A stretch of DNA of 64,000 nt from Pseudomonas oleovorans subsp. oleovorans (GTDB lineage Bacteria; Pseudomonadota; Gammaproteobacteria; Pseudomonadales; Pseudomonadaceae), in NCBI RefSeq assembly GCF_002197815.1, contig NZ_NIUB01000002.1, forward strand, positions 124,001 through 188,000, read 5' to 3'. The notes beneath the pieces are model-generated. The model was not told the DNA's origin. It ran no database searches and worked only from the letters and a program-made list of their open reading frames with translations. Of this stretch, positions 56,833 to 64,000 are shown in pieces. The translations under genes were made by a program, and so were the position numbers. Every line of letters begins with the position of its first letter. The first letter of the stretch is position 1.

Positions 56833-57297
56833 ATGACACCCTACGCACCACTCTATGCGCTACACCTGCTGGCCGCCGTCGTATGGGTTGGCGGGATGTT
56901 CTTCGCCTGGATGATCCTGCGCCCGGCGGCGGTGGACATACTGGAGCCGCCAGCACGCCTGCGCCTATGGCTGAGTGTGTTCAAACGTTTTTTCGTCTGG
57001 GTCTGGATAGCGGTAGCAGTCCTGCCCCTGACTGGAGTCGGCATGCTGCACATGAGCTACAGCGGTTTCGACGCCGCGCCGCGCTACGTGCACGTCATGA
57101 TGGGTCTGTATCTGGTGATGCTCGCCCTGTTCCTGCGTATTCAGGCGCTGCAGCTGCCGCAGCTGCGGCGCGCCGTGGAGAGCGAGAACTGGCCTGCAGG
57201 CGGCGAGGCACTGGGGCGGATTCGCAAGGTGGTCGGCAGCAACCTGCTGATCGGCCTGGCACTGATGACGCTGGCGGCCATGCGCCCGGTATTCTGA
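56833..57297 (+). CDS. CopD-like four-helix membrane protein
   Basis: The 154-residue protein has four membrane segments (about 7-27, 50-71, 84-103 and 130-149). It resembles the CopD/DUF2214-type heme- or copper-associated membrane family (HLLAAVVWVGGMFFAWMIL; HVMMGLYLVMLALFL), with His11 and His87 in helices. Function unproven. It is divergent from dinG. Confidence 0.7.
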   Translation: MTPYAPLYALHLLAAVVWVGGMFFAWMILRPAAVDILEPPARLRLWLSVFKRFFVWVWIAVAVLPLTGVGMLHMSYSGFDAAPRYVHVMMGLYLVMLALFLRIQALQLPQLRRAVESENWPAGGEALGRIRKVVGSNLLIGLALMTLAAMRPVF

Positions 57298-57302
57298 CTG
57301 GC

Positions 57303-57331
57303 GCTGCTGCCTTGCGAACCAAGGCAGCAGC
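57303..57331. terminator. Bidirectional hairpin between convergent genes
   Basis: A perfect 12-bp stem GCTGCTGCCTTG/CAAGGCAGCAGC has a 5-nt loop and AATTATT after it on the plus strand. It lies between the ends of the CopD-like gene and the collagen-like gene. It could serve both, but the T-runs are weak. Confidence 0.6.
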
Positions 57332-57337
57332 AATTAT

Positions 57338-58099
57338 TCAGAACCGAAACACCTGCACGGCACCACTGCGGCCCGCCGCACCTTCGCGCCCAGGCTGGCC
57401 AGGCTTGCCATCGGCCGCACCCTCTACGCCGTAGAGCAGGCAGCCCTTGGCAGCGCCCCCACGACCGGGGCGCCCCGCCGAACCGGCGGCACCACCCGCG
57501 CCGCCATCGAGCAATACCTGCATGCGCTCGACCTCGACATGGTGCGGCACCTCCAGCACCACGCTACCGCCTGCAGCACCTTCATGCCCATCGGTGCCGT
57601 CCTGACCATCGTGGCCAGCACTGGCCTGACCCCAGGTGCAACCACCCGGCTGCCCATGCGCGCCATCGAGCCCGGCATAACCCGGTCTGCCCTGACCACC
57701 GCGCACATCGAGAGTCAAGGATTCGAATGTCAGCTTGTGCAGCTTGAGCTTGATCTCCCGCCCAGGCGTGGCTGGCCGGGTGTAAGTACCAGCGGCACCT
57801 TTGGCGCTGATCCAGGCGCCCGGGCCGACATTGGCGTCCTCTACCACCAGTCGCAGTGGCTGATCGCTGGGCGCAACGCCAATATGCGCGTCGCGGCCCA
57901 TCAGCAACTCACCGATATGCAACTCGGTCACCGTTGCCGGGATCATCAGGGTCGCCTGATCCGCCACTTCCAGCCGTTCGAGCTGCAGGCTGCTACTGGC
58001 GACCGGCAAACGCATCAGCGTATTGGACGCCACCGTGACCTGCGTAGCGGCCAACGACGGACCTGCGAACAGGCAGAGCAACAGAGCGAGACTACGCAT
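57338..58099 (-). CDS. Exported collagen-like Gly-rich protein
   Basis: A 253-residue protein with a signal peptide (LALLLCLFAGPSLAA, cleavage near 18), an N-terminal domain of about 110 residues with no known family, and two glycine-rich collagen-like blocks (about 134-178 and 199-246; GRPGYAGLDGAHGQPGG, GKPGQPGREGAAG). Cys154 and Cys220 could form a disulfide. It overlaps the DUF1145 gene by 8 bp. It is probably periplasmic or surface-exposed; role unknown. Confidence 0.75.
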   Translation of the reverse strand: MRSLALLLCLFAGPSLAATQVTVASNTLMRLPVASSSLQLERLEVADQATLMIPATVTELHIGELLMGRDAHIGVAPSDQPLRLVVEDANVGPGAWISAKGAAGTYTRPATPGREIKLKLHKLTFESLTLDVRGGQGRPGYAGLDGAHGQPGGCTWGQASAGHDGQDGTDGHEGAAGGSVVLEVPHHVEVERMQVLLDGGAGGAAGSAGRPGRGGAAKGCLLYGVEGAADGKPGQPGREGAAGRSGAVQVFRF

Positions 58100-58397
58100 G
58101 AGCCGCCTCCTCGAGCACTGTAGCAGCAGCGCTTTCAGGCCCTTGCTCGGCCTTCAGCGGATAGAGGTGAAAAATGCCGAACAGCAGGACCTGTACACGA
58201 TCCAGCCAGGGGCTAGCGCGACCGGACAGGAGGTCTGAAAACAGCCACAGTTGCACGCCATGCAGCAACGCAAGAAAGGCCGCGAGCACATAGACGAGTT
58301 GTTCGAACGGGGTACCGAAACGCTTGGCCAGCGCCGCCCCGAATACCAGCCAGAAGGCCAAGGCCAGTACCTTGCCCATCGTCAACAATGTTTTCAT
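58092..58397 (-). CDS. DUF1145 family membrane protein
   Basis: The 101-residue protein has two or three hydrophobic helices (about 6-25, 34-55 and 68-80), as in the uncharacterised DUF1145 family (YhhL-like). It is the first gene of a two-gene unit with the collagen-like gene, overlapping by 8 bp. Confidence 0.75.
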   Translation of the reverse strand: MKTLLTMGKVLALAFWLVFGAALAKRFGTPFEQLVYVLAAFLALLHGVQLWLFSDLLSGRASPWLDRVQVLLFGIFHLYPLKAEQGPESAAATVLEEAAHA

Positions 58398-58617
58398 CCC
58401 CGCCCTCTTGCGCAGCTATTTTCTAATTAGCGCTGCACGTTACCCCCTCGCAACAATGACCACCAGAGCGACGAATATTTTTTAACGACTTTGTTTATCA
58501 CCCGCGAACGCCAGAGTGCCCCGCTGCATCCGTCATGGGCGCGGCCCACTATCAGCGAGGAGGTGCAGGTACAAGGAAGATTGCGCGCAAGCCGCGGTCA
58601 GCGGCAGATTCCACACA

Positions 58618-58656
58618 AGAAAAGGCCCGACCGATGAAAATCGGCCGGGCCTTTTC
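58618..58656 (-). terminator. Rho-independent terminator of the OmpA-like gene
   Basis: A long stem AAAAGGCCCG...CGGGCCTTTT with a GAAA-type loop lies about 33 bp after the stop of the gene at 58689-59318. The minus strand ends in TTTTCTT. The symmetric A/T ends mean it could also stop transcription from the other side. Confidence 0.85.
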
Positions 58657-58688
58657 GGGTGACGCCTTATCCGGTTGAGCGAAGCGCC

Positions 58689-59318
58689 TTACGGCTGAGC
58701 TTCGACCTCGGCTTCCACGCGACGGTTGATGGCGCGACCATCAGCAGTGGCGTTGTCGGCAACCGGGCGGCTCTCGCCATAACCCACTGCCTGCACACGG
58801 CTGGACTCGACACCGTACTGGTTGACCAGAACGTCACGCACGGCACTGGCACGGCGCTCGGACAGGCCCTGGTTGTAAGCATCGCTGCCCACGGAGTCGG
58901 TGTGACCTTCAACCACGGTGCTGGTCTGCGGGTACTGTTTCATGAAGTCGGCCAGGGCTTTGATGTCGCCATAGCTTTCCTGCTTGACCTCGGCCTTGTC
59001 GAAGTCGAACTTGACGTCCAGTTCGACACGGACGGCTTCGGCCGGCTCGGCAACGGCGACCTCCTCGACAACGACTTCTTCGACGACGACAACCTGCTGC
59101 GCTTCGGCACCATGTACCCAGCAGTAGGCGGCAGCCATACCGGCACCCACCAGCGCACCACCACCAGCCCAGGTAGAGCTTTCGATTGCCCCTAACGCCG
59201 CACCACCAACACCGCCTACAGCTGCGCAAGTGGGCCAGTCGGTTTTCTGCAGGCCGGCGCAACCGGTCAGCAAGGTACTAGCCAGAATCAGGGGTACTGC
59301 GTTCCTTGTGATACTCAT
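58689..59318 (-). CDS. OmpA-domain lipoprotein with glycine zipper
   Basis: The 209-residue outer-membrane lipoprotein has lipobox LLTGC (Cys20), a glycine-rich segment at about 35-66 (GGVGGAALGAIESSTWAGG), a Val/Glu-rich linker (75-95) and a C-terminal OmpA domain (VEGHTDSVGSDAYNQ, GYGESRPVADN, INRRVEAEV). It probably binds peptidoglycan. It has its own terminator. Confidence 0.85.
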   Translation of the reverse strand: MSITRNAVPLILASTLLTGCAGLQKTDWPTCAAVGGVGGAALGAIESSTWAGGGALVGAGMAAAYCWVHGAEAQQVVVVEEVVVEEVAVAEPAEAVRVELDVKFDFDKAEVKQESYGDIKALADFMKQYPQTSTVVEGHTDSVGSDAYNQGLSERRASAVRDVLVNQYGVESSRVQAVGYGESRPVADNATADGRAINRRVEAEVEAQP

Positions 59319-59478
59319 ACTTTAGGTCTCCAATGTTCATCGGCCCATAACCGACTCGATAGTAGTAAAGACAGGAGTTGTACAATCCGCCAGCTATAGC
59401 TTCTGCGGATAATTTTCTCTCACTCTAGGCCTGATACCGACACCACGTTAGTCTTTGCAGACTTTTCGAGGAAGTTCG

Positions 59479-59976
59479 ATGACCGCCAGCCTTAGTACCC
59501 GTACTCCACAACAAGCCATTGCGGCACTGCTTGCCCGCTATGCCCGCGAGAAACTGCTGTTACTCGGCGCAAGCGAACTGCCCGCAGTCAGCGCCTTTCA
59601 CAGCGCCCACCCGCAGTGTCAGGTCACCACCGCACCTGCTGCTCCCCTGGCACCGGAACTGGCCGCACAGCGCTTCGACCTGGCAATTCTGGTCGACTGT
59701 CTGGAGCACTTACCCAAACGCGATGGACTGCAACTACTGGGTGGCATTCGCAACCTCAACGCCAGCCGGGTCGCCGTGTTGCTCGACCTCAAAGCAGGTG
59801 ATTGGCAGGAAACCGACTTTTTCGCCCTGGCCATGCAAGCCAGTGAGCAGTTCCAGCGCGAGGGACAGACCCTGCATCTGTTCACCTATGATCTACTCGA
59901 TTACAAGCAAGTTCCCGATTGGTTGAACGCGAAGTTCTGGGCTAATCCACAAAACTTCGGCAAATACTGGTGGTAG
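59479..59976 (+). CDS. DUF6231-like protein (methyltransferase-like fold)
   Basis: The 165-residue protein has [22 protein letters not shown] near 77, which recalls the DxxE...L region of class I methyltransferases, but no SAM-binding glycine motif precedes it. It ends with [10 protein letters not shown], conserved in pseudomonad homologues, usually called DUF6231. I chose the ATG at 59479. Next gene follows after 4 bp. Function unknown. Confidence 0.7.
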   Translation: MTASLSTRTPQQAIAALLARYAREKLLLLGASELPAVSAFHSAHPQCQVTTAPAAPLAPELAAQRFDLAILVDCLEHLPKRDGLQLLGGIRNLNASRVAVLLDLKAGDWQETDFFALAMQASEQFQREGQTLHLFTYDLLDYKQVPDWLNAKFWANPQNFGKYWW

Positions 59977-59980
59977 AGCG

Positions 59981-60463
59981 ATGAACCCACTCGATCCCAA
60001 TTGCCCTTGTGGCAGCGGTAATTCGCTGAGCCAGTGTTGTGGTCACTATCACGCGGGTACCCACGCGCCCAGCGCGGAACTGCTGATGCGCTCGCGCTAC
60101 AGCGCCTATGTACTGGGCCTGGTGGATTATCTGGTGGCCACTACCCTGCCCGTCCAGCAGCCGGCGCTCGACCGCGACGCGATGGCTGCCTGGAGCGCCC
60201 AAAGCACCTGGCTCGGCCTGGAAGTCGAAGGCAGCGAAGTATTCGCCGGCAAGCCAGAACATACCCAGGTCAGCTTCGTCGCCCGCTGGCACGATGACAA
60301 CGACGAACATCGTCACCGCGAATGCTCCGCTTTCGTTCAGGTGGACGAACGCTGGTTCTTCCTCGACCCGACGGTGCCACTGAAAGCCGGACGCAATGAT
60401 CCTTGCCCCTGCCAGGGCGGGCAGAAGTTCAAGAAGTGCTGTGCGCCCTACCTGAATGCCTGA
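59981..60463 (+). CDS. YchJ-like SEC-C protein
   Basis: The 160-residue UPF0225/YchJ protein has an N-terminal SEC-C zinc motif ([13 protein letters not shown] at about 7-19), a central NTF2-like region ([10 protein letters not shown]) and a second C-terminal SEC-C ([18 protein letters not shown]). Zn binding is expected; function unknown. It lies 4 bp after the previous gene, a probable operon. Confidence 0.85.
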   Translation: MNPLDPNCPCGSGNSLSQCCGHYHAGTHAPSAELLMRSRYSAYVLGLVDYLVATTLPVQQPALDRDAMAAWSAQSTWLGLEVEGSEVFAGKPEHTQVSFVARWHDDNDEHRHRECSAFVQVDERWFFLDPTVPLKAGRNDPCPCQGGQKFKKCCAPYLNA

Positions 60464-60530
60464 TTAGTGTTAATCCTGCTTTCTGCTTGAGTTGATACGT
60501 CCCGCGAGGACACTCAACAAGGAGAAAGCC

Positions 60531-61443
60531 ATGCACAAGAAAAGTGGTATCGCTCGGCGGCCAACGTACGCGTGACACGCAATGGAGAACGCATTCACGC
60601 CAATTTCGACGGCACGCCAACGGATTACGGCAAGTCCCTGCTGCAATTGCTCGATGCCGGTGATCTGGCCTACCAGGGAGCCAGCCAGCTCAATAGTGAC
60701 GGTAAATGGCAGTACAACTGGTTCTTCTTCCTGCCCCTGGGCATGGCCCTGGAGAACCGCAAGAGCGTCGAACTGCTGCACTTCCCACCGGACTACTCAC
60801 TGACTCAGGCTCAGGATTATCTGCGTTCGAGCACCACAGATCGCTGAGCCTCGCTGCTCAGTTTCAATGGCGTACAGCCGGAACACACCCCCGCTTACCA
60901 GACCATCATCGACATCGCACCCATTGCCGCCCCGGCCAGTGCCGGCAGTGCCCTGGAAGGCGTTTATGGCTACTTCACCAGCTATCAGCGGCGCATGGTC
61001 AGCGAGCTCAGCGGCGGCTCTGGCGATACCCGCCTGCCGATGGTCGCCTTTGGTGCGCCGGTGCGCAGTTGGATCACGCAGCAATACGGGGTGAATCTGC
61101 CGGTGCTGGGCCTCGGCCAGATAGAGGCGAGGCCTGGACAGTAGGTCCCCGTGCTCGGCGCCAATCATCCAAGCTATATCTGGTATGCGGCCGATCCGGC
61201 CAACAACAAGGGCAGCGAGGCTGCCGCCAACGCAGCAGGGATCAAGGTCATGGGGCAGGATCTGAGCGCCGCCTGCTGGCAGGCCAACATGGGCCGGCAA
61301 CCGGCAGTTGATCCGCAGCAAACGCTCAATACCTGCACAGAGAAATGGCAGGTGACGGAGAAACTGCAAACCTGCGAGCTGTTCTTCACCAGCGTGCGTA
61401 ACCTCAAACTGAAGAGGCCGCCGCCAAGTGCAAGGCGGGCTAG
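60531..61443 (+). pseudogene. Degraded gene of unknown family
   Basis: A ribosome-binding site (AAGGAGAAAGCC) and ATG at 60531 lead into a frame that stops at once. One base back, a long frame reads from about 60530 (HAQEKWYRSAANVRVTRNGE) with in-frame TGA at 60845 and TAG at 61142, yet coding character persists on both sides (YQTIIDIAPIAAPASAGSAL; NHPSYIWYAADPANNKG). A further shift near 61411 would restore EAAAKCKAG before TAG at 61441. It is a remnant of a gene of about 300 codons, possibly missing its 5' part. Family not recognised. Confidence 0.75.
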
Positions 61444-61510
61444 CAGCCCTGAGCGCAAAAACGCCGTGGTTGCCTGGGCAGCTCACGGCGCTTGATTGCC
61501 TGCAGGACAA

Positions 61511-62065
61511 TCAATCCTGCAGTTTCAGGTGCGAAGTATCCGGCGCAGGAGCCGGAGCTGCAGGCTTGGCTTGCCCCATATCGCTACCGACGGGGGCCAG
61601 ACTGAACTGCGAAAGATCGACCTGTGGTGCTGCAGCGTCGGGTCTGGCGTCTTGCAGATTGCTGCCCACCGGAGCGATATCGAAATCCGGGGCATCCACA
61701 TCACTGAACGCGGCCATGTACTCATCTCGTGGCGCGACCTGCAGGCGACCCGGCCTTGTCGCAGCGGGGATGACTACCGGCGCAGGTTCCGACTGTACGG
61801 GCGGTGGCGGAGCCAGCTCGATCTCCTCGATCACCACATCCATATCGACGACCTCGACCCGAGCGCCGGCCCGCTCCAGCGTCGCGCGGTACTTCTCCGC
61901 CCCGGCGGCGTCGAGATTGTTCTTGATCACGATGCGGCGCCCGGAGAACAACTGAGCGATGCGCTGAGCATCGGCCTGGAACAGCTTGGCCATATTGGCT
62001 TTGACCAGCTCCGGCTGGGCGCCCGGCACCAATTGCCCGGAGAAGGCGATCTCGTAGCGACTCAT
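61511..62065 (-). CDS. Uncharacterised pseudomonad protein (184 aa)
   Basis: Two parts: residues 1-75 (YEIAFSGQLVPGAQPELVKANMAKLFQ, then RAGARVEVVDMD) resemble a small alpha/beta fold. The rest is Pro/Ala-rich and acidic with repeats of the form VGSNLQDA/VGSDMGQA. I chose the ATG at 62065, with AGGAG 7 nt upstream, over the GTG at 62071. Found in pseudomonads, possibly related to an L7/L12 C-terminal-like fold; no function assigned. Confidence 0.7.
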   Translation of the reverse strand: MSRYEIAFSGQLVPGAQPELVKANMAKLFQADAQRIAQLFSGRRIVIKNNLDAAGAEKYRATLERAGARVEVVDMDVVIEEIELAPPPPVQSEPAPVVIPAATRPGRLQVAPRDEYMAAFSDVDAPDFDIAPVGSNLQDARPDAAAPQVDLSQFSLAPVGSDMGQAKPAAPAPAPDTSHLKLQD

Positions 62066-62257
62066 GGTCACACTCCTGTCCTATTCGCCGCTCAGTATGG
62101 CGCAGGTTCCTTTGCCCCGACACTGCAGGCTTCTCATTCATGCTCTCCCGAACCTCGACAGCACCAGACCACCCCACTAACTCATTGAAAATAATGAGTG
62201 CTTACCCGTTGCAGCCAAGCGCTTGCTTGTTACACTGAGCCGCAACGGGGGTGTGAA

Positions 62258-62755
62258 ATGCTTTCTCAGGCGCAAATGATAAGAACTATCAGCCTATTGA
62301 TGTTTTTTGGCCTGCTTTCAGGCCTACCAGGATGTTCCACCTGGATGACAGGTGGTTTCAAGGACCCGGACGTCCAACTCATCAAAGTTGATGTGGTCAA
62401 GGCCAGGCTGCTCGAACAGGAGTTCCGCCTGCGCTTTCGAATCGACAATCCCAACGGCGTCAGCCTGCCGGTGCGCGGGCTGGACTACAACGTCCATCTC
62501 AATGGTATCCAGCTGGCCGAGGGCCACTCCAACGAGTGGTTCACCGTGCCCGCCCACGGCCACCACACCTTCGAAGTACCGGTGCGCACCAACCTCTGGC
62601 GCCATGTGCGGCAGATCGTCAAGGCACTGGAAAAACCGGACATGCCGATTCGCTATAGCCTCAAGGGTGAGGTAAAAACCGGCATGTTATTCGGCCGAAG
62701 CGTGCACATGGCGCGTAATGGCGAGATAATTCCCGGCGATTTCATCCCCGAATAA
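62258..62755 (+). CDS. LEA14-like lipoprotein
   Basis: The 165-residue lipoprotein has lipobox LPGC (Cys26) followed by a LEA type-2/WHy immunoglobulin-like domain ([35 protein letters not shown]). I chose the ATG at 62258 with GGGGG upstream; an alternative ATG at 62276 would shorten the signal peptide. WHy-domain lipoproteins are linked to stress protection in other organisms; the role here is inferred. Confidence 0.85.
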   Translation: MLSQAQMIRTISLLMFFGLLSGLPGCSTWMTGGFKDPDVQLIKVDVVKARLLEQEFRLRFRIDNPNGVSLPVRGLDYNVHLNGIQLAEGHSNEWFTVPAHGHHTFEVPVRTNLWRHVRQIVKALEKPDMPIRYSLKGEVKTGMLFGRSVHMARNGEIIPGDFIPE

Positions 62756-62772
62756 CCTGCACGAGTAACACC

Positions 62773-62967
62773 ATGAGCAACCAACCCCACGTCCACGGCC
62801 CTGACTGCAACCATGACCACGATCATCACGATCACGACCATGTGCACGGCCCGCACTGCAACCATGGCCATCAGGAGCCGGTGCGCAACGCGCTGAAGGA
62901 TGTCGGCCGTAACGATCCTTGCCCATGCGGCAGCGAGAAGAAGTACAAGAAGTGCCACGGCGCCTGA
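62773..62967 (+). CDS. His-rich SEC-C mini-protein (64 aa)
   Basis: The 64-residue protein combines a His/Asp-rich N-terminal half (residues 6-33, with the duplicated HGPDCNH and HGPHCNH) and a C-terminal SEC-C zinc motif ([17 protein letters not shown]: Cys50, Cys52, Cys61, His62). It probably binds Zn or another transition metal and may act as a small metal buffer. It lies 17 bp after the LEA14-like gene and 7 bp before the DUF2489 gene. Confidence 0.8.
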   Translation: MSNQPHVHGPDCNHDHDHHDHDHVHGPHCNHGHQEPVRNALKDVGRNDPCPCGSEKKYKKCHGA

Positions 62968-62974
62968 ACCGCGC

Positions 62975-63439
62975 ATGAGCGCCTTGAACCTGACCCTGCT
63001 GCTTGGCGGCCTGCTGCTGATCGCAGCGCTGGCCGCCTATGCCTGGCACCTGTGGCGCCGCGTGTGGGCTAACCAGCGCGCCCGTGACGAAGCGCAACAG
63101 GAGCGCCAGCAGCGTCTCGGTGGCGATCTGAACATCCTCGCCAGCAGCCTGCTCGACGAGCAGTTGCCGTTGATCGAAGGCGCCATCCGCATCAAGGTGC
63201 TGCTCGATAACTATGACAGTGCCCTGAGCAATGACAGCCACTGCCAGGTGTTCCATCTGCTCTTCGAAGCCACCGCCGAGGTGCCTACCCATGCAGCCTG
63301 GAAGGCTCTGGACAAGGCCGAACGGCGGCGCTTCGAAAAACGCTTCAACGAGCTGGAACTGCAGCACAAGGCCGCTGCGCGTGTCGCTGCACGCTGGTTG
63401 CTGGATGAAGGGTTGAAGAGGCCTCAGGCGAACGTCTGA
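62975..63439 (+). CDS. DUF2489 protein with N-terminal membrane anchor
   Basis: The 154-residue protein has one membrane segment (about 5-24), a helical, possibly coiled-coil stretch (30-48) and the DUF2489 domain to the end. I chose the ATG at 62975, just after the SEC-C gene. Function unknown. Confidence 0.8.
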   Translation: MSALNLTLLLGGLLLIAALAAYAWHLWRRVWANQRARDEAQQERQQRLGGDLNILASSLLDEQLPLIEGAIRIKVLLDNYDSALSNDSHCQVFHLLFEATAEVPTHAAWKALDKAERRRFEKRFNELELQHKAAARVAARWLLDEGLKRPQANV

Positions 63440-63591
63440 GAGCGCTTTCAGCGCAGCATTGTCAGCGCACAGCAGACTTTCAACGGTTCTCAGGCCTCTT
63501 GCCAGGCACCCCCAGCCTCATTACCTTGGCGCCTTTGTGGCCGGTCCCTGCTTGACCGGCCTCGACCGTCCGCACACCAAGGAAATTCGCC

Positions 63592-64000
63592 ATGCGCACG
63601 CTGGCCTGCCTGACTCTCGCCGCCTCACTGACCAGCCTCGCCGGCTGCCAGTCCCTGCTCAATAGCCGTTATGCCGACAGCGTGCCACCGACGCGCGGCG
63701 TCGAGCGCATTCAGGGCGTGGCAGAAAGTGCATCGGTGCGACGCAATGCCCTCGGCATGCCACTGATCGAATCGAGCAATTTCCACGACGCCCTGTTTAC
63801 CCTGGGCTACGTGCATGCGGGTGATCGTCTCAGCCAGATGGTCGGCATGCGTCTGCTGGCTCAGGGCCGCCTGGCCGAAATGGCAGGGCCCGGCGTGCTG
63901 GAAATGGACCGGTTCATGCGCGCGGTCAACCTGAAAAAGAGTGCGGAAATTCTCTACGCCGACGCCTCGCCACGCCTGAAGCGTTTCTTCGAGGTCTATT
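63592..64000 (+). CDS. Penicillin-acylase-family lipoprotein (5' part)
   Basis: The 5' end of a penicillin acylase / acyl-homoserine lactone acylase family gene cut by the window edge. It shows lipobox SLAGC (Cys19) and the family N-terminal segment [35 protein letters not shown]. The expected Ser nucleophile and beta chain are beyond the window. The predicted lipid anchor differs from soluble periplasmic PvdQ and QuiP. Confidence 0.8.
   Translation, partial: MRTLACLTLAASLTSLAGCQSLLNSRYADSVPPTRGVERIQGVAESASVRRNALGMPLIESSNFHDALFTLGYVHAGDRLSQMVGMRLLAQGRLAEMAGPGVLEMDRFMRAVNLKKSAEILYADASPRLKRFFEVY

Overview
The window is a high-GC bacterial chromosome segment with gene content and order typical of Pseudomonas in the broad sense. 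The complete algU-mucABCD cluster, lepA-lepB-rnc-era-recO-pdxJ, nadB/ygfX/sdhE/ygfZ, tctDE-porin-tctCBA and Pseudomonas-type REP palindromes all point there. The mix of genes and intergenic repeats suggests the P. mendocina/oleovorans/alcaliphila side of the genus, but that placement is inference. No rRNA, tRNA or CRISPR array was seen.

Layout. 80-3180: cmoAB (wobble-uridine tRNA modification), a small unknown gene and a divergent LysR regulator. 3189-9373: one dense minus-strand run, lepA-lepB-DUF4845-rnc-era-recO-pdxJ. 9523-13570: mucD-mucC-mucB-mucA-algU, the envelope-stress/alginate sigma factor with its regulators, preceded by two AlgU-type promoter matches. 13937-17314: nadB, ygfX, sdhE, ygfZ. 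17361-19092: an HDOD protein and a periplasmic solute-binding protein. 19075-27041: a tricarboxylate uptake locus with sensor kinase and response regulator (TctE/TctD type), an OprD-family porin, TctC, TctB, TctA and an AbrB-like membrane protein. The kinase and the porin each carry an apparent single-base frameshift. 27254-30778: an RluA-type pseudouridine synthase, a lipoprotein and an FAD oxidoreductase. 30996-31778: an acetyltransferase gene split by a 265-bp MITE-like element.

31887-37617 (minus) and 48783-54543 (plus) hold two complete, diverged six-gene Mrp/Pha cation/proton antiporter operons with fused A/B subunits, arranged back to back about 11 kb apart. Between them lie a SlyB-like lipoprotein, a glycerate module (glxK, GntP-family permease, CdaR-type regulator), a ProQ/FinO protein, a truncated IS5-family transposase whose terminal repeat matches the MITE, an ArsR-type regulator with an Old Yellow Enzyme, pdxH, an OmpA-like lipoprotein and an EstB-like serine hydrolase. 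54549-64000: dinG, a CopD-like membrane protein, a collagen-like exported protein, DUF1145, an OmpA-like lipoprotein, a DUF6231-like protein, a YchJ-like protein, a pseudogene of unknown family with two in-frame stops, an uncharacterised protein, a LEA14-like lipoprotein, a His-rich SEC-C mini-protein, a DUF2489 protein and the start of a penicillin-acylase-family lipoprotein cut by the window edge.

Functional themes are envelope stress and ion homeostasis (AlgU system, two Mrp antiporters, several lipoproteins) and uptake of organic acids. The porin and the GntP permease both carry Hfq/Crc-type CA motifs beside the ribosome-binding site, which suggests catabolite repression. The most unusual items are the paired Mrp operons, the MITE/IS pair with shared termini, the C7-tract frameshift in the porin signal peptide together with the kinase frameshift, and GTAGGG-type inverted repeats that supply the stop codons of two neighbouring genes.
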